The notes under the pieces were generated by a model. That model worked only from the letters and a program-made list of their open reading frames with translations, was not told where the DNA came from and did not search any database. Position numbers and translations under genes: made by a program. A stretch of 64,000 bases of DNA. Origin: Isoetes taiwanensis. Taxonomy: Eukaryota; Streptophyta; Lycopodiopsida; Isoetales; Isoetaceae. The stretch covers positions 18,708,386 to 18,772,385 of the forward strand of contig JAJEKV010000003.1 in the NCBI GenBank assembly GCA_021234155.1. Reading direction: 5' to 3'. This document shows positions 1 through 10,460 of the stretch, in pieces (the stretch's first letter is position 1; each line of letters starts with the position of its first letter).

Positions 1-545
1 TACAATATCCATTGCCCTAGCTCTATTTTCTTGCGTGACATTCCTAATTTTAGGTCTCTCGTTTTCCACTTGTTTTCTAGCAAAAGTCATAACCTCCTCT
101 AAGATCCAGTAAAGGAGAAAGGAACTGATCTGCTCTAAGAGATTGCTTCTAATTCCATTGGAAAGGCTTTTGTGCTTTTATTGGCATAATATTAGTGTCC
201 ATTGCAGTGATCGTTATTCCAAACAACTGAACTATAAATAAGTTTACATTTGCATTGTTACTGTTAAAACAATAGAAATAGTTTTTTTCATCTGTATATA
301 TAAAAAAAAAAAAAAAAAAAAAAAAGAATAGTGTAGGAGAAAGGCAAATAAAATGCAGGGCCAAATACATAGTTAATGCAATGATGGCCTTGCAACCAAC
401 AGTAGAGTGATTATGCTAATGCACGCAGCTACTATTGCAGCTTAACTGTAGATTAGCTTGAAAATATATTGCACACGCATGGAAAACTAATAGAATATTC
501 TAGCAGTTAAAAAGATCTCCAAGAACATCCTAGCAGTTAATAGAA
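1..545. other. AT-rich intergenic DNA, no gene seen
   Basis: I see no coding or RNA gene here. It holds an A-homopolymer of about 24 bases near 302-325 and two copies of the short word CTAGCAGTTAA (about 501 and 530) just before the first retrotransposon. Confidence 0.6.
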
Positions 546-550
546 CAGTC

Positions 551-1125
551 TGTTAGAATAGTTCATGTTATAATTGTTTGATCCAGTCTGAGATTGAAGA
601 CTACATCATGAGGGTGAGATTCATTTAACCTAATGTAGGTGATGGTGATTTATTTCTAAGGTGCCATTAGACCGTAAGACCATTGGTTCGATGAAGACGT
701 TTATATTTATGGTAAATGGACACCTAATATGTGGCTAAGGGGGAAACTTTGTTCAAAACTTCCTGTTTGAGTTTTACATGATAAGCCTAGCTCGATCGGT
801 CCGCCTTAGCGGCCGGATCCAGGGCTATAACATAATCAAGAAGTATTGATTTGATTATCGGCCATATTGAAGTTGAATGCAGGTGCTGGATGGATTATCG
901 GACCTAAAGCTTGGGTTGTCGGGTGCAGGTCAACCAAGCTACAATAGCTTGGTCAATACCAATGCTACAGTGTTTTTACTGTAGCTATTATAAGGTTTGA
1001 AAACAATTGTTTAAGTTGTGAAGATAAACCAAAGGGAGAAATTAGCTAGAGATTATTGCTTGTTTCTATTCAATTTTATCTTTGAATAGATTATCTGCTA
1101 GTACCGTTGTGTTTAAAATTCATCA
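551..1125 (+). repeat. 5' LTR of copia copy 1
   Basis: It starts TGTTAGAATAG and ends AAAATTCATCA, giving the usual TG...CA termini. It matches 5457-6031 over its whole length with about 11 substitutions and no indels that I could see. Confidence 0.95.
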
Positions 1126-1126
1126 T

Positions 1127-1139
1127 TGGTATCAGAGCC
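1127..1139 (+). promoter_or_regulatory. Primer-binding site (initiator tRNA-Met type)
   Basis: TGGTATCAGAGCC lies two bases after the LTR end. This is the sequence complementary to the 3' end of plant initiator methionine tRNA and is usual for Ty1/copia elements. It would prime minus-strand cDNA. Confidence 0.93.
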
Positions 1140-1159
1140 AGAGATTCAAGGTGAAATAA

Positions 1160-2141
1160 TCATGTCTAGTTTGGTGCTAATTTGCTTAATGCCATTGAGG
1201 TGTTTAAAGGAGAAAGTGGTTTCCAAGCTTGGAAACAAAGCATCCAAGAGGTTCTGGAGTTTGAAAAGTTATGGCATTTGGTTGATCCAAGTGCAGGTAG
1301 ACGTCCTACTGCTAATGTTAGTGCAGGATCTGCAAATGTTGCAGGAGCTAGTTCAAGCTCAAGTAGAGAAGGTTCCACGGTTGGAGGAGATGCTGAAGCA
1401 AGTGGAGGAAAGGATAGTACAATATCATCAAGCATTCAGATAGATGATGAACTCAAAATTAAAGAAGCTCAAGCAATTATTAGTTGTAAGGTTGGTCCTG
1501 CAATTAAGCTTAAGCTCAGAGGATTAAGCCCGATTGAAATGTGGTCATACATGATTAAGAACTATGAAGCCAAAACTTCTTCACAGATAGATGTGCTGGA
1601 AAAACAATTGAGGAAATTGAAACTTCATGATAAAGAAAATATTACAGAGTTTCTTGAAAATTTTGATTCAATCATTGCTGATTTAGAAGGGGCAGGGGTA
1701 ATTCTAAATGAACAGTACCAGCTTTTAGCAATCTCAAGGGCAGTATCTCATAATGCTTATCTGGCCACGCTCTTGAGGAATATTGCTAGGTCAAAGGAAC
1801 ATGCAATTCAAATAATAAGGACAGAATTTGAATAAAAACAAATGGGCCAAGAGGAAGATGATCAAGCCATTGAAGTGTTGTATGCTAGAAATTTCAGAGC
1901 AAAAAAGGGAAATGATGTTGCAAGCAAGGAAAGAATTGGTCCATGTTACAATTGTAACAAATATGGCCACTTGAAGGCTGACTGTCATAAGAAGGCAGGG
2001 AGGGAGATAGTTTGCTATAATTGTGAAGGCAAGAGGCATTTTGTTTCAAGGGAAACTTCAAGGGAAAGGGCAGGGGCAGAGGAAACAAGGGGGCAGCTGC
2101 ATATAAAGGCAAAGAGGGTACAAAAGATAATCCAAGTTTAA
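1160..2141 (+). pseudogene. copia copy 1 gag with CCHC zinc knuckle, interrupted
   Basis: This encodes the capsid-like gag protein that would package element RNA in the cytoplasm. The UBN2/DUF4219-type core reads from 1182, with EVFKGESGFQAWKQ near the start. An ATG at 1160 lies in another frame, so a small indel probably separates the true start from the body. The frame hits TAA at 1833-1835 and resumes in the same frame with KQMGQEEDDQ; a CAA-to-TAA change would explain it. A CCHC knuckle (CYNCNKYGHLKADC) lies near 1944-1985, followed by a second, damaged one (CYNCEGKRHF). The frame is then lost before protease. Confidence 0.88.
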
Positions 2142-2221
2142 ATCTGGCACAGGAAGCTAATGGAGATGAGGACGAACACAATGAAGATGATGAGGTAAGA
2201 AGTGCTGAGTTATATCATTTA

Positions 2222-3904
2222 ATGCATGACAAAAATAATCATAACATGATGATTATAGATCCAAGAGCTGAGAGGACAGTGACCTCGTCTTCTCATTCAC
2301 TCAAGAACTGCAAGAAAGTACAAGAAGCACATGTACAATTAGGCAATGGAGATTTGCAAGAAGTCAAGGATTCTGGAATGCTGGAACTGTTCGATCTTGA
2401 TGGGAAGGCAGTCAAGCTAGAAAATGTGCTCTGTGTGCCAGGCCTAGTTAGGAATTTGATTTCTGTGTGTCAACTAGTAGACCTTGGCTATAAGGTCCTC
2501 TTTGAGAGATTACATTGTAAAGTTTTTCTCTGCAATAAATTAAAGTTCATTGGCAAAAGGGTCGGCAACATGTTTGGTTTAAATGTTGATCATTGTGTAG
2601 TTCCTGAAATAAATCTGATAACATGTCCTAATGTTAAAACATGGCATGAAAGGATGTGTCATGTGAATTCTAATACAGTGAAGCTTATGATAAAAAAGGG
2701 ATTGATAAAGGGCACTGCAGAAAATGACAGGGATTTTAAATGTGTTAAATGTAGCTTGGGAAAGCATGCAAAACTCCCATTTAAAAGATCATTAAAAAGA
2801 GCAAAGCACAAGCTAGATCTGATTCATACAGACTTATGTGGACCTTTAAATGTAACTAGTCTGTCAGGAAAAAGATATTTCATGATATTCATTGATGATT
2901 ATAGCAGGATCACTAAGGTTTATTGCTTGAGAACAAAGGATTTAGCACTTCAAGCTTTCAAAAGCTTTGCAAATGAAGTTCAGCTGGAAACTGGAAGAAA
3001 AATCAAGTGTTTATGCTCGGATAGAGGAGGTGAGTTCATGTCAAATGAATTTAAGCTTTATTGTAACAAACATGGCATTAAAAGGCAGCTGACTTGTAGA
3101 TTTCCCCCTCAGCAAAATGGAATTGCTGAAAGAAAGAATAGGACAATCCTTAATGCAGTTAGAAGCATGCTTAAATATTCAGGCTTGCCTAATTTCCTTT
3201 GGGAAGAGGCTGTTAAGACAGCAGTATATGTCCAGAATTTATTGCCATCTATAAGTATTAAAGGGGAAATCCCTGAGACATTATGGTCAGAGAAGTTACC
3301 TAAATATGAAAGGCTTAAAGCCTATGGATGCTTGGCATTTGTCCATGTACCTGATGAGTTGAGAAAGAAACTGGATGACAAGGCTTATATAACTTACTTA
3401 GTGGGATATGATCAACAATCTAAGGCATATAGATTGTATGATCCAAGTAAGAGAAAGATCATAATAAGCAGGGATGTATTGTTTGATGAAGAACAGTTTT
3501 ATAAAGTACTGCCTAAGATTAACAGCCAAGACCCTGCAGCTGATAGCAAAGAGGAAAAAAGGGAAAACCTTGGGAATGCACAAGCCGAAACTACTAGTAC
3601 ATTGGACAATGATGATGATGATGTAAATGTCAAACAATTGTTAAATGAACCTAGTGATGTTGATATTGAAAGTGTGCAGGCTGAAAGTATACAACCTGAA
3701 ATTGCATCTGAGCAACAAGAAGTGAACCAAGGAGAAATGTTGAGAAGAAGGAGGAGAACTGAAGCAGAAATACTTCGAGAAGGTGCAGTCAATCTTGAGT
3801 CATTAGGACGAGATAACATGGGTAGGAGCAAGAGACTTAGAGAAAATGAAGTTGAGATACTCAGTCTTTTTGAAATTTTGATGCATTTGGATCTCTGTAC
3901 CTAA
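2222..3904 (+). pseudogene. copia copy 1 pol, protease remnant and integrase
   Basis: This 560-codon frame begins in a damaged aspartic protease: the expected DSGA active site reads DPRA at about codons 13-16. It continues through the GAG-pre-integrase zinc region (WHERMCH...CVKCSLGKH) into the rve integrase core. The catalytic triad is intact by eye: D in HTDLCGP (about 2830), D in DRGGEF (about 3019) and E in AERKNR (about 3129). The integrase C-terminal part (YGCLAFVHVP, LVGYDQQSKAYRLYDP) is present. The frame ends at TAA about 3902 after leaving the expected reading frame near 3860-3905, where reverse transcriptase continues in a different frame. Confidence 0.9.
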
Positions 3905-5462
3905 GTCTTATGATGAAGCAATGAATTCTCCTGACTGTAAAGAATGGTTGAAAGCTATGCAAGCTGAAATGCAATCCTTTAGTAGAACAAATACTTATGA
4001 ACTTGTGGATATGCCAAGTGGAAAAAATATTGTTGGTAACAAGTGGATTTTCAAGATAAAGACGGAAGCAGATGGGGTAACTCCTAAATTTAAAGCACGG
4101 TTGGTAGCTCAAGGCTTTACTCAGAAGTATGGTCAGGACTATGATGAGACTTTTTCTCCACTTGTTAAAATGAATAGCATAAGGATGTTATTATCAATCG
4201 CAAATGCAGCAGACTTAGAAATGCATCATATGGACGTAAATACAGCATTTTTAAATGCAAGGTTAGAAGAGGAAATTTACATGAGATTACCTCCAGGTTT
4301 TGAAGAAAGAGCAGGTAAAGTATGGAAACTAAATAAGGCAGTATATGGTTTTAAGCAGTCCCCAAGAGAGTGGTAAAAGTGCATTGATTCTTTTCTCAAA
4401 GAGAAGGGGTTTACTAAATTGCAAAATGATGGAAATCTGTATAAATTTCATAGAGGAGCTGAATGGTGCATAATAGCACTTTATGTGGATGATAACATCA
4501 TGATGTCAAATGGCATAAATGTTCTGGAGCATTGCAAAAGCATTTTGAAAAGCAAATTTAAGATGTCTGATCTTGGTGAGCTAAAGAAATTCCTGGGAAT
4601 TGAAGTACACAAAGACAGAGCTAATAAGATACTAAATTTGACTCAGAAAGGTCAGATTGAAGGGATGCTTAGTAAGTTCAACATGAATGATTGTAATACT
4701 TGCAAAACTCCTATAGTTCCAGGATGTAAGATATCTGCCAGAATGTGCCCCAAGACTAATGCAGAACGAGAAGAAATGACCAATGTACCATATATGTCAT
4801 TAATTGGTTGCCTATCTTATGTGGCTAACTGCACTAGACCTGATATAGCTTATGTGGTAAATATGTTAAGCAGATACAATAATGATCCAGGGAGGGAGCA
4901 TTGGGTAGGTGCAAAACGAGTCTTAAGGTATTTGAAGGGCACCATGAATCATGGCATTAGTTACTGTTCTGAAAATCTACAATTATTGGCATACTGTGAT
5001 GCTGACTGGGGAGGAGACCTAGATAGCAAAAAATATACATCAGGCTATTTAACATTTTTAGGGGGAGCTCCAGTTAGTTGGAAGTGCAAAAAGCAGAATG
5101 CCACTGCAATATCTGCTGAAGCTGAATATGCTTCAGCAGTATTAGCCACAAAAGAAGTCATATGGGAAAGAAGACTTTTGATTGAACTTGGTTACAATCA
5201 AGACAAGGCAACAGAATTATACTGTGACAATACAAGTTGTATAGCAATGACAAAGGATCCTGTATTTCATGAGAGGTCAAAACACATTGAATTGGAGCTA
5301 CATTTTATCAGGGAAATAGTTGGGAAAAACATAGTAAAGTTATATGTGAACACTTCGAAACAGTTAGCAGATCTACTCACTAAGGCACTGCCAGAGAAAA
5401 GGTTTACAGAGTTGAAGTGTTTAATAAATTGTTTGGATTATAACATGAAGGGGGAATGTTAG
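3905..5462 (+). pseudogene. copia copy 1 pol, reverse transcriptase and RNase H
   Basis: The RVT_2 domain starts around PKSYDEAMNSPDCKEW and carries the hallmark NKWIFKIK, MDVNTAFLNA, VYGFKQSPREW and catalytic YVDD (4481-4492). It is interrupted by TAA at 4374-4376 directly after PREW, and the same frame then continues with KCIDSFLKEKG, so a single nonsense change is enough. RNase HI follows, with DADWGG (about 4999), the AEAEY block and CDNTS. The natural stop is a few bases inside the 3' LTR. Confidence 0.92.
5447..5456 (+). promoter_or_regulatory. Polypurine tract of copia copy 1
   Basis: GAAGGGGGAA abuts the 3' LTR and would prime plus-strand cDNA synthesis. Confidence 0.9.
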
Positions 5463-6031
5463 AATAGTTCATGTTATAATTGTTTGATCCAGTCTGAGAT
5501 TGAAGACTACATCATGAGGGTGAGATTCATTTAACCTAATGTAGGTGATGGTGATTTATTTCTAAGGTGCCATTAGACCGTAAGACCATTGGTTCGATGA
5601 AGACGTTTATATTTATGGTAAACGGACACCTAATATGTGGCTAAGGGGGAAACTTTGTTCAAAACTTCCTGTTTGAGTTTTACAGGATAAGCCTAGCTTG
5701 ATCGGTCCGCCTTAGCGGCCGGATCCGGGGCTATAACATAATCAAGAAGTATTGATTTGATTATCGGCCATATTGAAGTTGAATGCAGGTGCTGGATGGA
5801 TTATCCGACCTAAAGCTTGGGCTGTCGGGTGCAGGTCAACCAAGCTACAGTAGCTTGGTCAATACCAATGCTACAGTGTTTTTACTGTAGCTATTATAAG
5901 GTTTGAAAACAATTGTTTAAGTTGTCAAGATAAACCAAAGGGAGAAATTAGCTAGAGATCATTGCTTGTTTCTATTCAATTTTATCTTTGAATAGATTAT
6001 CTGCTAGCACCTTTGTGTTTAAAATTCATCA
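5457..6031 (+). repeat. 3' LTR of copia copy 1
   Basis: This is a full-length partner of 551-1125. It is followed directly by the second CAGTC target duplication. Confidence 0.95.
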
Positions 6032-6036
6032 CAGTC

Positions 6037-6576
6037 TAGCGGTTACTTCTTCGAGATATTCTATATGCTAATCCCACATCCATAAGTTTTCTTATTGAGT
6101 ATTCTATGATGCTAGAATATCTACAAAGGCAAATGAAACATAAAGAAATGTAAGAATCACATGGAAGCATTGCTTTATACTTGAAAAAATATGTGCAATC
6201 GTTGCTTTTGTAGCTTGATTTAAAGATCAACATGAAGCTCAAGAAATCATTATGTGCCCCACATCTTAGCTATTCAATCAAAAAATATAATCAGAGTAGT
6301 AGGTTACCTGTCGACAAGTTTATAGTCTTTGGCAGAAATTATTCTTAAAAATAGCTAGGCAAGAACATCGTCTAGGTACTCATAAGAGGCGAATCGAAGT
6401 AGTTCGATAGACCTCGCATAGAGATCCAGGCAAATCCAAAGAATGCTACCATCGTCATTAAGGTGAACTCGGGCTGGGTGGTAGCCTCCACCGTAAAATT
6501 TTGGCTAAATATAAAGAATGAAATAAATTTTGAAATTTAAGAAAAAACTTAAATATAGCAATTTAGTGAATATTCG
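6037..6576. other. Intergenic DNA, nothing recognised
   Basis: This is AT-rich sequence with only short, non-homologous frames. Confidence 0.5.
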
Positions 6577-6604
6577 CTAGAAATGGAGCCCAGCATTGTT
6601 GGGC
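6577..6604 (-). mobile_element. Helitron-type 3' terminus (degenerate target base)
   Basis: Read on the minus strand, a 17-nt hairpin (7-bp stem, one G-T pair, ATT/AAT-type loop) is followed about 7 nt later by CTAG, the CTRR-type end of Helitrons. The same layout occurs at 19758, 25505 and 58671. The base after CTAG is C instead of the expected T, so this end is old or mutated. If real, the body of the element lies to the right. No matching 5' TC end was identified. Confidence 0.55.
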
Positions 6605-6699
6605 ACAGTTAAGAATTATAAATGATACACTGGAGCAATTGTTAAATGAATTCATATTTTTTTTAAACTACACACTTAATAGCATTCGACCACATACAC

Positions 6700-6835
6700 T
6701 TCCCCTTCTTTTTTTCGTTTGACTTTTATCTTTCCTCGCTTTTCCTTTTTTTTTTTCCTCTTTCCTCTTTTCCTCTTTTCCATTTTCCCATTTACTTTTT
6801 TAGCAGGCTTGCCTCCCCCCCCCTCTCCCCCTCCT
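6700..6835 (+). repeat. Pyrimidine-rich tract
   Basis: This is an almost purine-free run of T/C words (TTTCCTC, CTTTTCC). It lies about 100 bp inside the Helitron-type end, as the tract at 19.9 kb does. Confidence 0.7.
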
Positions 6836-7451
6836 ACAACAATTGCTGCAATTCTAGCCTATCCACGTACGTGCTTACCACATCATGCCAAAAATGATAT
6901 GGCATAATACTTGCCCTTAGATTTCATATTTTTGCATCTTGCGGTCCTCAAAATTAGAAATTCCATTTGAATTTTGTCTTCGACACACACCGGATCTTTG
7001 ATATATGGAGAATATTGCATTTAATGCAATAAATTCTCACGGCTAGCTTTTCGAAAATCAAAATTTAGATATTTTATATATCTTTTCCTATTCTCACGGC
7101 TAAAATTTAGATAATTAAAATTTGGATATATTTTTAGAGGTTTTCCTTGTTCTTTAAGTTCATTTAGAAGTGTATGACACGCTTTATTAAATTAGGACTA
7201 TTGCCACGAAATTTCTTGTTTTAAATAATTTTGTTTATATCCATTGTTATTATTAAATTAAACCTATTTCCAAGGAATTTCTTGCTTTTTAAATATTTTG
7301 AATTACCTCTATATATTCCATAAATGTACGTACTTTTCTTATGTTATTTAATTATTTCCTACTCATTGACTGAAAAGGGTGCAATTTATCTAGGTCAATG
7401 GTGCCCCTCCAACTCAAGATGGTGTGCACAATATTGATAAGGGCAATGTCA
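6836..7451. other. Intergenic DNA, nothing recognised
   Basis: AT-rich; I see no conserved frame or structural element. Confidence 0.5.
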
Positions 7452-7716
7452 AATATGTAGCAAAATAGGGTTCCAGGGGGATTTGGTATGGATGTAAAAA
7501 TAACAATTCATGAAACCATAGACCATAAATCCCTAAACAATTGAATGGGTTGTTATGAAAAAAAAACATAGATTCAAGATAGAAAATAATCACATTAGCT
7601 CATTGGGTACATTGGTTATGACATTGAGTTATTTTGGTAGAGGGTCAAGCCCCCGTATTTTATATTCTAAAATCTTAAGTAAAGCCGTATAGAGGTTCAA
7701 TATTCCTTCAAAACCT
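7452..7716 (+). repeat. Single dispersed copy of the 10.4-11.4 kb tandem repeat family
   Basis: It shares long words with the tandem units to the right, including AATATGTAGCAAAAT, TGAATGGGTTGTTAT, CAAGCCCCCGTATTT and TATTCCTTCAAAACC. It stops abruptly at the foldback element, within the word CCTTAGGC that continues uninterrupted in the other copies. Confidence 0.85.
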
Positions 7717-8218
7717 TAGGCCCATAAAGTTTACCTACCATTAACATTAACACAACTACCATTAACATTATTAACACAAACCATTGCATTTAACACATTA
7801 AAATTAAAATCCCCCTTAAACCCCCTTTGGTTTGGGTGCATATTCACACGGGGGTTACGTAGGGCAGCGAGAGCCCCAAAAATATATTTACAATACATGT
7901 ATAAAATTAACACCATTAAGTACATTCTTTCAAACCTTATAGTATTTTACAAATCCTAATATACAGTATAGAAAAACTTGTACATGCATACCCCACAAAC
8001 GAGGATCGCTATGTACGGTTCAGATCAAGGAATAAAGGGCAAATATGCCCATCCGACAGCTCTCGATGCCCGGAGTAACCCCCCGTGTGAATATGCACCC
8101 AAACCAAAGGGGGTTTAAGGGGGATTTTAATTTTAATGTGTTAAATGCAATGGTTTGTGTTAATAATGTTAATGGTAGTTGTGTTAATGTTAATGGTAGG
8201 TAAACTTTATGGGCCTAA
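7717..8218. mobile_element. Foldback (hairpin) element with ~158-bp inverted arms
   Basis: The left arm 7717-7873 and right arm 8060-8218 are near-perfect inverted copies starting TTAGGCCCATAAAG. They differ by one base in a G-run and a few bases at the inner ends. The ~186-bp spacer has no ORF. The arms contain an internal subrepeat based on ATTAACATTAACAC. The insertion interrupts a repeat-family copy on its left. I could not define a target duplication. The size and structure fit a MITE or foldback transposon, and the arm identity points to recent amplification. Confidence 0.88.
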
Positions 8219-8503
8219 ATATGAATTACTAAAAAGCACAATAACATCAAGACAAACAAATTATTCCCATTGCAAACAACTATGAGTACATTTTGTAATC
8301 TCAATTCCGTACATTGCATACCAAAAGCCGGAGCCGCCCAAATATATGCAAACTGCACATTGTCAAGCATATGCTAGTGCATATGGTAACATGTGCTGGT
8401 ATCAATGCAAGCCTGTTTTGCCATGGCAAGCATTCATAAGCATATGGCAAAACAATAAGCCGCTTATGGCAAAACAATAAGCCGCTGTGTAAAGGTGAAA
8501 ACA
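8219..8503. other. Intergenic DNA with a 22-bp duplication
   Basis: TTATGGCAAAACAATAAGCC is duplicated head to tail at about 8445-8488. The sequence around 8370 shares the word AGCATATGCTAGTG with 20.2 kb. No gene seen. Confidence 0.6.
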
Positions 8504-9048
8504 TTAGGCACTTGACCTCTTTTCACCATCTCTACATAGAGGCCAAGAGCATCTGCCTTCTTTGCAGAGCCTGTCCATGATGGTGGTGTAAGTGAAAATA
8601 TCAGGATGAAAACCCTTTGACAAAAGATAATGAAGAAGTTCATGTGCACCTTCATAGTTGCTAGATTTGCAGACACTATCAACAATTATGTTGATGGTGA
8701 TCTCATTTGGATTGCAGCCTTCAGAAATCATCTCCTTCAGTAGCTCATGTGCTTTCTCAATTCTACCAGCCTTAAAAAATCCATCTAACAAAGTATTATA
8801 TGTGAAAATACCTGGTTTGCAGCCATTCTCACTCATGGTTCTCAGGAGCTGAAAGGCATCCTCCATTGTGCCATCTTTGCAAAGGCCCCATCCAAATCCG
8901 GATGAAAGCCGCTTTCTACCATCTCTGTCAGAAGATTCAAGGCCCCAGCCAGTTTTCCAGCCTTGCGAAACCCGGTAATCAGTGTGTTGTAGGTAATGAC
9001 ATTGGGCTTGCAGCCACTTTGCACCATTTTTTTAAATAGTGCCAGTGC
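8504..9048 (-). pseudogene. PPR gene remnant, C-terminal motifs
   Basis: Pentatricopeptide proteins bind organellar RNA through ~35-residue helical hairpins. In this segment the motifs read KALALFKKMVQSGCKPNVIT, GFRKAGKLAGALNLLTEMVE, then after a deletion and frame change MEDAFQLLRTMSENGCKPGI, KAGRIEKAHELLKEMISEG and SNYEGAHELLHYLLSKGFHP. All are P-type motifs with no E or DYW extension. The frame change near 8842-8890 joins GFHPDL directly to a shifted reading of the next motif. This is the downstream half of the chimera at 9049-10140. Confidence 0.88.
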
Positions 9049-9683
9049 TTTTCAATTCATCCATAACTTCGGAAACAGCATCATTTTCCATGATAGCAGA
9101 AACTGCGCATTTCAGCCTTGAGGCTTCTTGGAAGTCCTCATTCTGCACAGCATCTTCAAGTTGGCTCTGGTCTACAAATGGATAAATAAAACTCAGCCAT
9201 AATTTGTATACAATCACAATATCATTTCTCGTACTAAGAACAACACTTAAAATGTTTAATAAAGTGAAACAATAGCAGGACTCTGATCATGATTCCAGTC
9301 TTAGCCTTTCAATTAGAGTATTAAGAGCTAACTTCAGCACGTTGCTTGGAACTAAAACTGACCTTCAAAACAAAAAGCAGGTTCTCCTGCTCCTCAGTTT
9401 CAAGGAACACCTGCTCCCAACGCTCCCATTCTGACTGTACGCACTCCTCCTCTTCCATGACCGTGAGTGTCCCAGATGGTATATCCTGGTCAGCATGCAT
9501 CGGTGCTTATTCTGATAATTGGCCAGATAATCGAGTAGTTTCTTGCTCGCAGATGCCATTACCTATATCCACCAAGGGATCCCTCAACTTAGCCATGGCT
9601 GCCTGCATCCTCTTCCGATTACTTTCCATATCCCAAAAACCTCCTTTCCCATCACTTTCCTTCTGCTTCCATTTTTCATCCCC
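9049..9683 (-). pseudogene. EXECUTER-like UVR-domain gene segment inserted in the PPR gene
   Basis: EXECUTER proteins sense singlet oxygen in chloroplasts and carry a UVR-type helical domain. Exon a (about 9363-9683) reads WERWEQVFLETEEQENLLFV, after an in-frame TAA at 9507-9509. Exon b (9049-9166) reads SQLEDAVQNEDFQEASRLK and then ENDAVSEVMDELK. Splicing with GT at 9362-9361 and AG at 9168-9167 joins FVLK to SQLED in frame. The intron being kept means the segment came from genomic DNA, not cDNA. It sits inside the PPR repeat array: PPR codons run up to GAAGATG on one side and resume at GCACTGGC on the other. Family assignment is from motif memory; a plain UVR-domain protein is the alternative. 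Confidence 0.68.
9167..9362 (-). other. Retained intron of the EXECUTER-like segment
   Basis: GT...AG bounds a 196-bp AT-rich stretch between the two coding pieces. Using this acceptor keeps the UVR reading frame; a closer AG upstream would not. Confidence 0.65.
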
Positions 9684-10140
9684 ATCTTCAACCAACCTTT
9701 CTTCTTTGCAAAGACCACCCATAAGCACAGAATAGGTGACGACATCAGGAAATACCTCTCCTCTTGAGACGACATCCTCAACAAGATGCGTGGCCTCATC
9801 TGACTTGCCAGCGTTGCAGAGCCCTCCAATCAAAGTGGTGAAGGTGAAAATATCAGGCTTGTATCCCCTTTTGCACATCTCTGCCAAAAGCTCATGCGCC
9901 TTCTCCATTTTGTTTGCCCTGCAGAGGCCATTCATGAGGCTGTTATATGTGATCACTTCAACCTTCCTTTCCTTGCACAAGCCACTGATTATGGTAGAGT
10001 AAGTGACCTGATCTGGAACGCATGACTTAGACATGGTTCTAAAAAACATGAGAGCATCAGGCCTTGCAAAGTCCACTTATAATACACAATACTGCATCTG
10101 GCTTAAGCCCCTGGTCTGTCATCTGTACAACTTCTTCGAA
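9684..10140 (-). pseudogene. PPR gene remnant, N-terminal motifs
   Basis: P-type PPR motifs read GLKPDAVL, FRTMSKSCVPDQVTYSTIIS, NKMEKAHELLAEMCKRGYKP, GKSDEATHLVEDVVSRG and VVTYSVLMGGLCKEERLV. The frame then runs without a break into the EXECUTER-like insert. The first motif is broken near 10076, and no N-terminal transit peptide or start is visible upstream. Partial, non-functional in its present form. Confidence 0.88.
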
Positions 10141-10460
10141 TTTGAGCTGATGCATCCCGCAGCCAAGTTAAGAAAGGGGATTTGAAGCTCGTAACCAAAC
10201 CGAGGTCCTTTTTTCTGTACCTTGATTATGGCCATCCACACAACCCTAAAAATAATGCGAGGATATTCACATCTACCACAAAAGAACCCTCCACCACAGG
10301 ATTTGCCCCTTTTTCTAAAATCAACGGCTAACAAAAGGGTGCACTCTAGAAATACTATTTAGTACACCTGGATGAATACGGCCACCAAATCATATAAAAA
10401 CCTTAGAGAAAACAGTACAAAAACACAAAAAAAAAACCCCTGTTATAATGCTACATATGC
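10141..10460. other. Intergenic DNA, nothing recognised
   Basis: No conserved frame or repeat identified apart from an A-run near 10424. Confidence 0.5.

Larger units (their letters stand above)
551..6031 (+). mobile_element. Ty1/copia LTR retrotransposon, copy 1 (young but coding-defective)
   Basis: The element is bounded by two 575-bp direct repeats and flanked by the 5-bp target duplication CAGTC (546-550 and 6032-6036). A primer-binding site follows the 5' LTR and a polypurine tract precedes the 3' LTR. The domain order is gag, protease, integrase, reverse transcriptase, RNase H, which defines Ty1/copia (Pseudoviridae-like) rather than Ty3/gypsy. By eye the LTRs differ at about 11 positions (~2%), so the insertion is fairly recent. 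Even so, gag and pol carry at least two in-frame stops and two frame changes, so this copy cannot be autonomous. Confidence 0.95.
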
